DNA of 9,438 nt from Gemmatimonadota bacterium (GCA_017889745.1 JAGGAG010000105.1:1-9438); one strand, 5' to 3'. Counted from the first letter of the stretch, positions 1 through 5,808 are shown. A program made the numbers and translations. The notes: generated from the letters alone by a model not told the origin.

Positions 1-269
1 AGCCCCTGAAGATCGGGTACCTCTTCGCAGCGACGATCGTTCCCACCGTGCCCGCGGCGATGCTCACCTTCTCCGAGCTGCCCGCATACAAGCTCTATGA
101 GCTGGCACCGCGCGTCGGGAACATCCAGGCACATAGTGACCAGCAAATGGCCGGGTTGCTCATGAAAGCCGTGGCCGACCCGATCATGTGGGTGTCCATG
201 GCGATCCTCTTCTTCCGCTGGAGCGCCATGGAGCGCCGGGCGGACCAGGCCGAGGCCGCCGCCCGCTAG
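1..269 (+). CDS. CtaG-like cytochrome c oxidase assembly protein, C-terminal part (5' end outside window)
   Basis: The reading frame is open from base 3 to the TAG at 267-269 and gives the last 88 residues of a membrane protein. Two hydrophobic segments are visible: one at about residues 4-23 (IGYLFAATIVPTVPAAMLTF) and one at about 61-75 (PIMWVSMAILFF), followed by a charged cytoplasmic tail. The segment between them contains a DQQMAGLLMK motif, resembling the DQ-x-x-AG-x-x-M signature of the caa3-type oxidase assembly family (CtaG, PF09678). In that family the protein helps insert copper into cytochrome c oxidase in the membrane; this role is family knowledge. Family members are usually 250-300 residues, so about two thirds is missing to the left. 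An internal ATG at 48 is in frame but lies within the conserved region and is not the start. The identification rests on a short segment. Confidence 0.75.
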   Translation, partial: PLKIGYLFAATIVPTVPAAMLTFSELPAYKLYELAPRVGNIQAHSDQQMAGLLMKAVADPIMWVSMAILFFRWSAMERRADQAEAAAR

Positions 270-275
270 GCCCCT

Positions 276-303
276 TTGGCCCAGTCAGGCCCGGGCTTAT
301 GTT
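276..303 (+). promoter_or_regulatory. candidate promoter of tRNA-Ser
   Basis: Between the ctaG-like stop and the tRNA there is a possible -35 box TTGGCC (276-281), a 16-base spacer and a possible -10 box TATGTT (298-303). This would start transcription near 310, about nine bases before the mature tRNA. Each box matches the sigma-70 consensus at four of six positions, so this is only a weak candidate. Read-through from the ctaG-like gene is the alternative; a GCCCGGGC palindrome at 289-296 lies in the spacer but is no terminator. Confidence 0.3.
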
Positions 304-318
304 AGTGCGGCACGAATT

Positions 319-410
319 GGAGCGGTGGCCGAGAGGCTGAAGGCGGCGGTTTGCTAAACCGTTTAGGTGCTCGAAAGGCGCCTACGAGGGTTCGAATCCC
401 TCCCGCTCCG
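319..410 (+). tRNA. tRNA-Ser (anticodon GCU)
   Basis: A full cloverleaf can be folded by hand. The acceptor stem pairs GGAGCGG (319-325) with CCGCTCC (403-409), followed by discriminator G410, as expected for serine tRNAs. The anticodon stem is 346-350/358-362 around the loop TTGCTAA, with anticodon GCT at 353-355, which reads AGC and AGU serine codons. The long class II variable arm is a 7-bp stem (364-370/378-384) with a 7-base loop, which excludes most other amino acids. The T arm is GAGGG-TTCGAAT-CCCTC (386-402). The 3' CCA is not encoded; TAC follows directly, so it must be added by nucleotidyltransferase. The gene is single, with no other tRNA next to it. Confidence 0.97.
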
Positions 411-420
411 TACACCCTAC

Positions 421-984
421 CTAGCGCGGCGGCCTCTCCAGGGCCGCCGCGCGTGCTTCCAGCTTCTCGAAGCGGCGCTTGAGCATCGGCCCGAATGCCT
501 TCTGCATGACGTCCGTCAGCAGCACGACGGGGGCATGGCGCCGATCGGCGTAGAGACACAGCACATAGGCCCAGCCAAGCGGGTATCCGCGACGCGCCAC
601 CTTCGCGAGCGGTCCAAGCGCTTCCCAGCCACTGTGCGTCAGTTCCACCCGCGTGCCCGGACCCTCGGGCACGAAGCGAAGATCCACCCGCTGCGCGGTC
701 GCGGCCGGCTTGCCCGGGTGCCAGGTGAACGACACGCGCTCGGGCGGGTGCCACTCCAGCACGGTGCCCCACACCGACTCGACGCCGCCCTGGATCGATT
801 CGCGGATCTGCCCACCCACTCGGCCCTCGAAGACCACGGTTTCGGCGCGGGCCAGCCCCAGCGAATGTGTTCGGAGCGGCCACCAGGTGGCGATGCCCCG
901 GGTGAACCGCTCGAACGCGCGACTCTGGTTCCAGGGCACGGTGATCGACTTGTGAATCGGCGACAGGCGTTCAGCGTCGGGCAT
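421..984 (-). CDS. SRPBCC / AHSA1-like domain protein (second gene of arsR unit)
   Basis: This 187-residue protein fits a single SRPBCC (START-like, activator of Hsp90 ATPase-like) domain: an N-terminal strand with a HKSITVPWNQSRAFERFT motif (residues 11-28), a WWPL segment (34-37) before a variable loop, then VVFEGRVGGQIRE (50-62), WGTVLEWHPPERVSFTW (72-88) and TRVELTHSGWEALG (111-124). A long C-terminal helix is at about 155-182. Family members bind small hydrophobic ligands in a deep cavity or act as chaperone-like proteins; the ligand here is unknown. The ATG at 984 has a strong Shine-Dalgarno sequence five bases upstream. The gene follows arsR after 14 bases, the common ArsR-AHSA1 pairing, so the regulator probably controls it. 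The last twelve codons form one arm set of a GC hairpin facing tRNA-Ser. Confidence 0.88.
   Translation of the reverse strand: MPDAERLSPIHKSITVPWNQSRAFERFTRGIATWWPLRTHSLGLARAETVVFEGRVGGQIRESIQGGVESVWGTVLEWHPPERVSFTWHPGKPAATAQRVDLRFVPEGPGTRVELTHSGWEALGPLAKVARRGYPLGWAYVLCLYADRRHAPVVLLTDVMQKAFGPMLKRRFEKLEARAAALERPPR
424..452. terminator. GC-rich hairpin between convergent tRNA-Ser and SRPBCC gene
   Basis: GCGCGGCGGCC (424-434) pairs perfectly with GGCCGCCGCGC (442-452) around the 7-base loop TCTCCAG. The 11-bp stem is all G:C pairs and lies directly beside the SRPBCC stop codon (421-423), 14 bases after the tRNA. It could end the tRNA transcript from one side and protect or end the arsR-SRPBCC mRNA from the other. 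Neither side has a clear T-run, so it is not a textbook intrinsic terminator. Confidence 0.4.
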
Positions 985-989
985 GCAGG

Positions 990-996
990 CCTCCTC
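990..996 (-). promoter_or_regulatory. strong Shine-Dalgarno for the SRPBCC gene
   Basis: On the minus strand GAGGAGG sits five bases before the ATG at 984 and falls entirely within the 14-base gap after the arsR stop. It fixes the SRPBCC start. It also shows that this organism uses anti-Shine-Dalgarno pairing for internal operon genes, in contrast to arsR, gltX and the gene at 2952, which have none. Confidence 0.8.
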
Positions 997-998
997 GA

Positions 999-1337
999 TT
1001 ACCTGGGCGGCCGCGCGCGACCCCGGGCGCGCGCGGGTGATGGCTCGGCGGCGCCAGCGGCATACGCCGCCAGCACGTCATCCCACATCTGGTCGACGTA
1101 GCGCCGCAACTCGGCCAGGCCCTCGGCGTCGGCGCTGTAGATGCGGCGCGTTCCCTCGTGACGCACCCGGACCAACCGGGCCGACCGCAGCACCTTGAGG
1201 TGCTGGGACACCGCCGGCTGGCTCACGTCGAGCGCGCGCGCCAGTTCCCCGACGGCCTGGGGCCGGCGGCGCACCCGCTCGTAGAGGGCCCTGCGGGTGG
1301 GGTCGGCGAGCGCCGTGAGCGTTGTTGCGTAAGTCAT
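999..1337 (-). CDS. ArsR-family winged-helix transcriptional regulator
   Basis: This 112-residue protein is of normal length for an ArsR/SmtB repressor. The N-terminus LTALADPTRRALYERV (residues 7-22) is the family's typical first helix. The helix-turn-helix follows: VGELARALDVSQPAVSQHLKVLRSARLV (29-56, quoted here in part for its A-VSQ-H-KVL core). The wing is VRVRHEGTRRIY (57-67), followed by a dimerisation helix (74-92) and a basic, alanine- and arginine-rich tail (93-112). There is no cysteine in the whole protein, so the classical metal-thiolate sites are absent and a metal or arsenic inducer is unlikely. The ATG at 1337 has no Shine-Dalgarno sequence and lies within a repeated palindrome, suggesting autoregulation and possibly leaderless translation. 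It is followed after 14 bases by the SRPBCC gene and is divergent to gltX. Confidence 0.93.
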   Translation of the reverse strand: MTYATTLTALADPTRRALYERVRRRPQAVGELARALDVSQPAVSQHLKVLRSARLVRVRHEGTRRIYSADAEGLAELRRYVDQMWDDVLAAYAAGAAEPSPARARGRARPPR

Positions 1338-1359
1338 GACTTATATAAGTATGCACTTA
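1330..1359. promoter_or_regulatory. ArsR operator array over the arsR start codon
   Basis: Four half-sites are arranged as TAAGT-N4-ACTTA-N2-TAAGT-N4-ACTTA, with starts at 1330, 1339, 1346 and 1355. The first 14 bases (1330-1343) form a perfect palindrome centred on the start codon, and the inner 12 bases ACTTATATAAGT (1339-1350) form a second perfect palindrome. The two TAAGT-N4-ACTTA units repeat with a 16-base period, and the whole 30 bp is a near-perfect dyad. It is the only AT-rich island in this GC-rich stretch. The TATATA in its centre could serve as a -10 box for arsR: on the minus strand it ends four bases before the ATG. That repressor binding here blocks arsR transcription is inference from position and family. 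Confidence 0.75.
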
Positions 1360-1425
1360 CCAATGCATGCGCAAGGCCGCCGGCCGCCCCGGGAACCGCC
1401 CGGTTGCTCCGCTGCGCGCCGAAAC

Positions 1426-1433
1426 TAACTTTC
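1426..1433 (+). promoter_or_regulatory. candidate promoter element close to gltX
   Basis: TAACTTTC lies eight bases before the gltX ATG, in a leader without a Shine-Dalgarno sequence. It resembles the TAnnTTTG -7 element known from Bacteroidota, differing only in its last base. A possible upstream box, TTGCTC, is at 1404-1409. If used, transcription would start only a few bases before the ATG. The alternative is a start near 1356 from TTGTTG/TATAAG (1322-1327/1344-1349), inside the ArsR operator. The intergenic region also holds a small AACCG/CGGTT stem near 1394-1405. Confidence 0.25.
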
Positions 1434-1441
1434 GCCCGCCT

Positions 1442-2890
1442 ATGACAGACTCCCCTGTTCGCGTCCGCTTCGCCCCGTCGCCCACCGGCTACCTGCACGT
1501 CGGGGGCGCCCGGACGGCGCTCTTCAACTGGCTCTACGCCCGCAAGACCGGCGGCACCTTCGTTCTCCGCATCGAGGACACCGACCAGGAGCGCAGCACC
1601 GATGCGCACACCCGGGTCATCCTCGAGGGCCTGACCTGGCTCGGGATCAACTGGGACGAGGGTCCCTATTTCCAGGGCGCCGAGAGCCCACGGCACCGCG
1701 CCGACGCCGAACGCCTGCTCGCGAGCGGGCGGGCGTACCGCTGCTTCGCCAGCGCCGAGGAACTCGACGCCGAGCGCAAGCTCGCGGTGGCGGCAGGCCG
1801 GCCGTACCGGTACGAGCGGGCCCGCTGGGCGTTGAGCCCCGAGGAGGAGGCCCGCCGCCTTGCCGCGGGCGATCCCTTCGTGATCCGCTTCGCGGTTCCC
1901 GACGCGGAACTGGCCTGGGAGGACGCGGTCCATGGCCGGATCAGCTTTCAGGGGCGCGACCTCGACGACTTCGTGATCCTCCGCTCCGATGGCTCGGCCA
2001 TCTACAACCTCGCGGTGGTGTCCGACGACATCGCGATGCGCATCACGCACGTCATCCGGGGCGACGACCACGTCTCCAACACCCCGAAGCAGATCGCGCT
2101 GTACCAGGCGCTCGGTGCCGCGCTGCCGGTCTTCGCCCATGTACCGATGATCCTCGGCACCGACGGGAAGAAGCTCTCGAAGCGCCACGGCGCCACCGCC
2201 GTCGGCGACTATCAGGACCAGGGCATCCTGCCTGCGGCCATGCGGAACTTCCTGGCGCTGCTCGGATGGTCGCCCGGGGGCGACCGCGAGGTGCTCACGG
2301 GAGAGGAGCTGGTCGGGCTCTTTTCGCTCGAGGCCATCCAGGGCAAGCCGGCGGTGTTCGACACGGCGAAGCTCGAGTGGATGAACGGACAGTACCTCTC
2401 GCACACGGGTGCCGATGAACTGCTTCCGCCCGTGATGCGCCAGCTCGACCGGATGGGCGTCGGCGCGAAGGGACGCGACGTGCGCGCGCTCATCGACGCC
2501 GCGAAGGCGCGCTCGCGCACGGTGCTGCAGCTGGCCGAGCAGGTCGCGGTGCGGCTGGATGCCAGCCGGATCGTGCTGGATGAGAAGGCCGAGAAGCTGC
2601 AGAAGAAGATGGGCCCGGCCTTCGGCGCCAGCCTCACCGTTGCGGCAGGGGCGCTCGAGGCGCTCACGCCCGCGGAGTGGACGCCCGACCGCCTGCTCGA
2701 GGCGGTGAAGCACGCGGCCGAGACGCACGGCCTCAAGCTGGGCGACGCGATGCAGCCGGTGCGCGTGGCCCTGACCGGGGGCACGGTGTCCGAGCCGGTC
2801 AACGAGTTGCTTGCCGTGGTGGGACGGGACGAAAGCCTGGCCCGCATCCGCGCGGCCATGGCACGGACGCAGGACGCGGCGCCGGCCTAG
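1442..2890 (+). CDS. gltX: glutamyl-tRNA synthetase
   Basis: This 482-residue class I aminoacyl-tRNA synthetase charges tRNA-Glu with glutamate in the cytoplasm. The HIGH-type signature is at residues 12-22 (PSPTGYLHVGG region), with VLRIEDTDQERS downstream; the KMSKS-type loop is DGKKLSKRHGA (241-251). The C-terminal third is the helical anticodon-binding domain, ending near VRVALTGGTVSEP, typical of bacterial GluRS. Its length is close to the E. coli enzyme. Where the E. coli enzyme has a zinc-binding C-x-C...C-x-H, only one cysteine remains here (YRCFAS, then YRYERARW), as in zinc-free relatives. I place the start at ATG 1442 because the MTDSPVRVRFAPSPTG N-terminus matches the family; an in-frame ATG at 1367 would add 25 unrelated residues. 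No Shine-Dalgarno is visible. Whether it also charges tRNA-Gln, with GatCAB, cannot be seen. Confidence 0.97.
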   Translation: MTDSPVRVRFAPSPTGYLHVGGARTALFNWLYARKTGGTFVLRIEDTDQERSTDAHTRVILEGLTWLGINWDEGPYFQGAESPRHRADAERLLASGRAYRCFASAEELDAERKLAVAAGRPYRYERARWALSPEEEARRLAAGDPFVIRFAVPDAELAWEDAVHGRISFQGRDLDDFVILRSDGSAIYNLAVVSDDIAMRITHVIRGDDHVSNTPKQIALYQALGAALPVFAHVPMILGTDGKKLSKRHGATAVGDYQDQGILPAAMRNFLALLGWSPGGDREVLTGEELVGLFSLEAIQGKPAVFDTAKLEWMNGQYLSHTGADELLPPVMRQLDRMGVGAKGRDVRALIDAAKARSRTVLQLAEQVAVRLDASRIVLDEKAEKLQKKMGPAFGASLTVAAGALEALTPAEWTPDRLLEAVKHAAETHGLKLGDAMQPVRVALTGGTVSEPVNELLAVVGRDESLARIRAAMARTQDAAPA

Positions 2891-2897
2891 GCGCCGC
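2876..2897 (+). terminator. GC hairpin across the gltX stop codon
   Basis: GCGGCGCC (2876-2883) pairs perfectly with GGCGCCGC (2890-2897) around the 6-base loop GGCCTA; the TAG stop at 2888-2890 lies in the loop and first stem base. The sequence after it, ATCCTGTTACC, is not a T-run. It may be a weak or Rho-assisted end of gltX transcription, or an mRNA 3' protecting structure; a chance GC-rich fold is possible. Confidence 0.35.
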
Positions 2898-2939
2898 ATC
2901 CTGTTACCCGCCTGGCCCGCCTCCAGCCCCACCCGCCGT

Positions 2940-2947
2940 TATCTTCC
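2940..2947 (+). promoter_or_regulatory. candidate promoter element for the 192-residue gene
   Basis: TATCTTCC ends four bases before the ATG at 2952, in a 61-base intergenic region without a Shine-Dalgarno sequence. It has the same TAnnTTyC form as the element before gltX. This spacing would give a leaderless or nearly leaderless transcript. No convincing upstream box was found, and read-through from gltX is equally possible. Confidence 0.25.
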
Positions 2948-2951
2948 AGTC

Positions 2952-3530
2952 ATGAGCAAACCCGAACCCGTTGAGCTCCCCGAGGGCGACGGCCCGCCGG
3001 CGGCGTATGCCGCGGCGGAGGAGCCGGTGGCCCTGCGTGTGCGCCTCATTGATGATGAGCGCACGCCCGAGGGAATGGTGTGCATGGCGACCTACCATGA
3101 CACGCGCCTCATCGCGCGCTACGTCATGCCGCCCGAGATGTGGGCCCAGGTCGCCGAGCACAACCTGTTCGGCAGTCCCGTGCCCGTCGTCCTCGTGGCC
3201 CGCGAGGCGGCGCCGGGCCTGCAGTGCCAGCTCTACGCGCTGCTGCAGTTGCCCCCGGGGCTTACCGAGGACGAAGCGGACGAGGAAGCCGAGCCCTGGG
3301 CGGCCTCGGTGCCGGGCGCGAGCTATGACGCTGCAGTGGAAGGCGAGGAGGATGACGAGCTCAGCGACCAGCAGGTCGCCTTTCCGCTCGGCCACATCGT
3401 GCGGTTCGACAAGGACCGGGTCCATCCCGGCAACCTGCCGCTCGAGGCGGCGGACATCCTGCGGCGATTGATCGAGGGGAAGACGACGGAAGTGGTGGAC
3501 AAGGCGCTCGAGGACCTGCTCGGCGACTGA
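2952..3530 (+). CDS. acidic protein of unknown function (192 aa)
   Basis: I do not recognise this protein. It is soluble, with no signal peptide or membrane segment. An alanine- and proline-rich N-terminal tail (1-25) leads into a predicted alpha/beta part: VALRVRLIDDERTPEGMVCMATYHDTRL (26-53, given in part as a strand-rich region) and SPVPVVLVAREAAPGLQCQLYALLQL (75-100). A strongly acidic linker rich in Glu and Asp (104-138) follows, then a C-terminal segment with FPLGHIVRFDKDRVHPGNLP (144-163) and helices ending LLGD. The acidic linker splits it into two halves. Codon use (G/C in third positions) fits its neighbours and the frame is intact, so it is a real gene. It lies 61 bases after gltX on the same strand and ends three bases from the convergent gene at 3534. 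Start at ATG 2952 is chosen because the frame upstream overlaps gltX with low-complexity shadow residues. Confidence 0.8.
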   Translation: MSKPEPVELPEGDGPPAAYAAAEEPVALRVRLIDDERTPEGMVCMATYHDTRLIARYVMPPEMWAQVAEHNLFGSPVPVVLVAREAAPGLQCQLYALLQLPPGLTEDEADEEAEPWAASVPGASYDAAVEGEEDDELSDQQVAFPLGHIVRFDKDRVHPGNLPLEAADILRRLIEGKTTEVVDKALEDLLGD

Positions 3531-3533
3531 CGC

Positions 3534-3986
3534 TCAGACGTAGACGCCGCCCCCATCCGGGCGGGGACGCCACAGCCGGTCGAGCATTTCCGTCAGCATG
3601 CCGTCCGAGGCGAACCACTGGACTGCCCGCGCCGTGGCGGCCAGGTCGGCGCCCCAGAGGCACACCTTTGGCGCCTCGCCCGACGTGCCCATCTGCACGA
3701 AGACCCGGTCCTCCTCGCTGTGTACCACCGGCAGCGACTCGGACAGCTCGCGGGCGGCGGCGTTCACGCCGGGGCCGCCGATCGTGATCGCCGGGTTGAG
3801 CTGGAAGATCCGGTTCTCCAGGTACCAGGCATCGCCCACCACGATACCCCGCCGGTACGGATGGGTCGCGCCGCGCCGGTCGATCTCCCCCTTGAGCCAG
3901 TACGCCAGCGGACGGTCCCGCTCCTCGGCGGCGATGCCGGTGCCGGTGACGAGCAGGATCGTCTCATCGGTGTCGAGCAGCTTCAC
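3534..3986 (-). CDS. protein of unknown function (150 aa), last gene of the operon
   Basis: I do not recognise this protein. It is predicted to be a small soluble alpha/beta protein. A hydrophobic strand ILLVTGTG (10-17) leads to a helix RPLAYWLKGEIDRRG (25-39), then RRGIVVGDAWYLEN (45-58), AITIGGPGVNAAARELS (66-82) and FVQMGTSGEAPKVCLWGADLAATARAVQWF (96-125 region, strand then helix). The IGGPGVN turn and alternating strands and helices suggest a Rossmann-like fold, but no catalytic signature is clear. It starts with GTG at 3986, two bases after the stop of the aminotransferase gene, with no Shine-Dalgarno sequence of its own, so translation is probably coupled. It ends three bases from the convergent 192-residue gene, leaving no room for a separate terminator. 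Its position suggests, but does not show, a link to the metabolic enzymes upstream. Confidence 0.82.
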   Translation of the reverse strand: MKLLDTDETILLVTGTGIAAEERDRPLAYWLKGEIDRRGATHPYRRGIVVGDAWYLENRIFQLNPAITIGGPGVNAAARELSESLPVVHSEEDRVFVQMGTSGEAPKVCLWGADLAATARAVQWFASDGMLTEMLDRLWRPRPDGGGVYV

Positions 3987-3988
3987 GC

Positions 3989-5185
3989 TCAGCGCGCCGC
4001 GGCGAGTTCATCCCGCGGGGTCACCGCCAGCACCGAGGCGATGCGCCGCGCCGCCTCCTCGAGCCTTGGCGCACCGACCGTGAGGGCGATGCGGAAGTAA
4101 CCCTCGCCCGCAGGGCCGAACCCGCTGCCCGGCAGCAGGACGACGCCGGTTTCCTCCAGCACCCGGCGCGCGAACGGCGCCGACGCGATGCCGGCCGGCA
4201 GCGGCACCCACAGATACATCGCCGCATGCGGCGCCTCGCAGGCGATGCCGTTCGCGTTGAGGGCGGCCACCCCCGCGTCACGGCGGCGCTCCAGTTCCGC
4301 GCGCACCGGCGCCACCAGCGCGTCGGAGTTGTCCAGCACCGCTACTGCGGCCTGCTGGATCGCGAGCCACGGCCCGGTGTCGACGTACGACTTGACCCGC
4401 GTGAGCGCGCCGATCAGTTCGCTCCGTCCCACCGCGAAGCCGATGCGCCAGCCGGTCATCGAGTAACTCTTGGAAAGGGAGAAGAACTCGATGGCCACGT
4501 CGCGCGCGCCCGGGATCTCGAAGATGCTCGGCGCCCGATAGCCGTCGTACGTGAGCTCGCAGTAGGCGTTGTCGTAGGCGAGCAGGATGCCGTGCTTCCG
4601 GCAGTTGTTCACCAGGCGCGTGAGGTATTCCGTGTTGGCGACCGCCGCCGTCGGGTTGTTGGGGTAGTTGGCGAACACCAGCTTCGCCCGCTTGAGCACG
4701 TCGGCCGGCACGTCGTCCAGCTCGAGCAGGAACTTCCGTTCGGCCCTCAGGGGGCAGATGTGCGGCACGGCGCCCGACAGGATGGCGCCACCGATGTACG
4801 CCTGGTATCCCGGCTCCGGCACCAGCACCACGTCGCCCTGGTTCACCACCGCGACCGGGAGGTGCGAGAGGCCTTCCTTGGAGCCGAGCAGCGGCAGGGT
4901 CTCGCTGGCCGGGTCGAAGCGGATGCCGAAGCGCCGCTCCACCCACCGCGAGATCGCCTGGCGATAGCCCATGAGCCCCTGCTGGAACCCGTACTTGCTG
5001 AGCGCCGGCTGCTTGAGCGCCTCGTGCATGGCCGCGAGCACGGTATCGGGCGGCGGCGTGTCGTTGTCACCGGCACCGAGGTCGATGACGTCCATGCCGG
5101 CCTCGATGAGCCGGCGCTTGATCGAGGGGATCTCGGCGAGGGGATAACCCGGCAGTGCCTGCAGCCGGTCACTGAAGCGGATCAT
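3989..5185 (-). CDS. LL-diaminopimelate aminotransferase-like PLP enzyme (fold type I, class I/II)
   Basis: This 398-residue protein is a full-length class I/II aminotransferase. Seen motifs: DLGAGDNDTPPP (35-46), GSKEGLSHLP (101-110), the NYPNNPT turn (173-179), D205 that would contact the PLP ring nitrogen, SLSKSYSMTGWR (236-247) with K239 as the PLP Schiff-base lysine, and R365 in YFRIALT that would bind the substrate carboxylate. The N-terminus (RFSDRLQALPGYPLAEI) and the GSKEG motif resemble DapL, which turns tetrahydrodipicolinate and glutamate into LL-diaminopimelate for lysine and peptidoglycan. The usual GDPD is GDND here. Another substrate among related aminotransferases is possible, so I give no symbol. 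The ATG at 5185 overlaps the upstream stop by four bases (ATGA) and is preceded by AGGAG (5191-5195, minus strand) at five bases, which makes the start secure. Confidence 0.9.
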   Translation of the reverse strand: MIRFSDRLQALPGYPLAEIPSIKRRLIEAGMDVIDLGAGDNDTPPPDTVLAAMHEALKQPALSKYGFQQGLMGYRQAISRWVERRFGIRFDPASETLPLLGSKEGLSHLPVAVVNQGDVVLVPEPGYQAYIGGAILSGAVPHICPLRAERKFLLELDDVPADVLKRAKLVFANYPNNPTAAVANTEYLTRLVNNCRKHGILLAYDNAYCELTYDGYRAPSIFEIPGARDVAIEFFSLSKSYSMTGWRIGFAVGRSELIGALTRVKSYVDTGPWLAIQQAAVAVLDNSDALVAPVRAELERRRDAGVAALNANGIACEAPHAAMYLWVPLPAGIASAPFARRVLEETGVVLLPGSGFGPAGEGYFRIALTVGAPRLEEAARRIASVLAVTPRDELAAAR

Positions 5186-5808
5186 TGCGTCTCCTGCGCA
5201 GCCACGTGATTCGAGAGGATGCCAATGCCCGGGATCTCGACCTCCACGACGTCACCGGCGACCAGACGCCCCACGCCGGCCGGCGTGCCGGTGGCGATGA
5301 GGTCGCCCGGCTCGAGGGTCATGATGGCACTGATGTGAGCCACCAGCCGGGGGATGGGAAAGATCATGTCGCTCGACGGCGCCCGCTGCCGCTCGATCCC
5401 GTTGACCCGCGTCACCACCGACAGCGAGCGCCAGTCGAGCGAGACTACCCGCGGGCCCGCCGGGCAGAAGGTGTCGAACCCCTTGGCCCGCGTCCACTGG
5501 CCATCGGTCTTCTGCAGGTCGCGGCAGGTGACGTCGTTGACGCAGGTGTAGCCGGCGATGAACGATTCCGCCTCCGCCTCCGCGACCCGGTGCGCCTGCT
5601 TGCCGATCACGACGCCGATTTCGCCCTCGAATTCCACCTGTCGTGAGACCGGGGGCAGGATGATCGTGCCGCCCGGCGGCAGCAGCGCACTCGGCGGCTT
5701 CAGGAAGATGAGCGGCTCCTTCGGCACCTCGTTGCCCAGTTCCTTCGCGTGCTCCGCGTAGTTGCGGCCGATACAGACGATCTTCGAGGGTTGCACCACC
5801 TGGGTCAT
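5182..5808 (-). CDS. fumarylacetoacetate hydrolase (FAH) family protein, FAHD1-like
   Basis: This 208-residue protein is a minimal FAH-fold enzyme. It begins with KIVCIGRNYAEHAKELGNE (9-27), the family's opening motif with H20. The metal ligands are expected at E61 and E63 (VEFEGEIGVVIGK) and D92 (NDVTCRDLQ). K109 lies in AKGFDTFCPAGP, and GDLIATGTPAGVG (168-180) is the usual C-terminal motif. Family members cleave or decarboxylate small 2-oxo acids, for example acylpyruvases and oxaloacetate decarboxylase (FAHD1) or enzymes of aromatic breakdown; the exact substrate is not visible. I start it at ATG 5808, not at the longer frame beginning at 5850, because 5808 overlaps the helicase stop as ATGA and the extra 14 residues (MRRFLCPSRHRGPG) are unlike the family. 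It overlaps the next gene by ATGA too, so three genes are joined by overlaps. Confidence 0.93.
   Translation of the reverse strand: MTQVVQPSKIVCIGRNYAEHAKELGNEVPKEPLIFLKPPSALLPPGGTIILPPVSRQVEFEGEIGVVIGKQAHRVAEAEAESFIAGYTCVNDVTCRDLQKTDGQWTRAKGFDTFCPAGPRVVSLDWRSLSVVTRVNGIERQRAPSSDMIFPIPRLVAHISAIMTLEPGDLIATGTPAGVGRLVAGDVVEVEIPGIGILSNHVAAQETQ

Noticed and set aside
302..1101. Open frames over tRNA-Ser and opposite the SRPBCC gene (both strands)
   Set aside because: They read through the tRNA or are shadows of the SRPBCC and arsR frames with low-complexity Arg/Ala/Pro-rich translations.
999..1337. Arsenic or metal resistance operon
   Set aside because: The ArsR-family protein has no cysteine, and no arsenate reductase, arsenite pump or metal transporter is nearby.
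1363..1370. ATGCATGC palindromes next to the operator as extra ArsR sites
   Set aside because: They do not share the TAAGT half-site and are short enough to occur by chance.
1367..1441. Longer gltX start at ATG 1367
   Set aside because: It adds 25 residues not found in the family; the family N-terminus begins right after ATG 1442.
1334..2932. Minus-strand open frame of 532 codons opposite gltX
   Set aside because: It lies antisense to a gltX with all signature motifs; its residues show no recognisable family.
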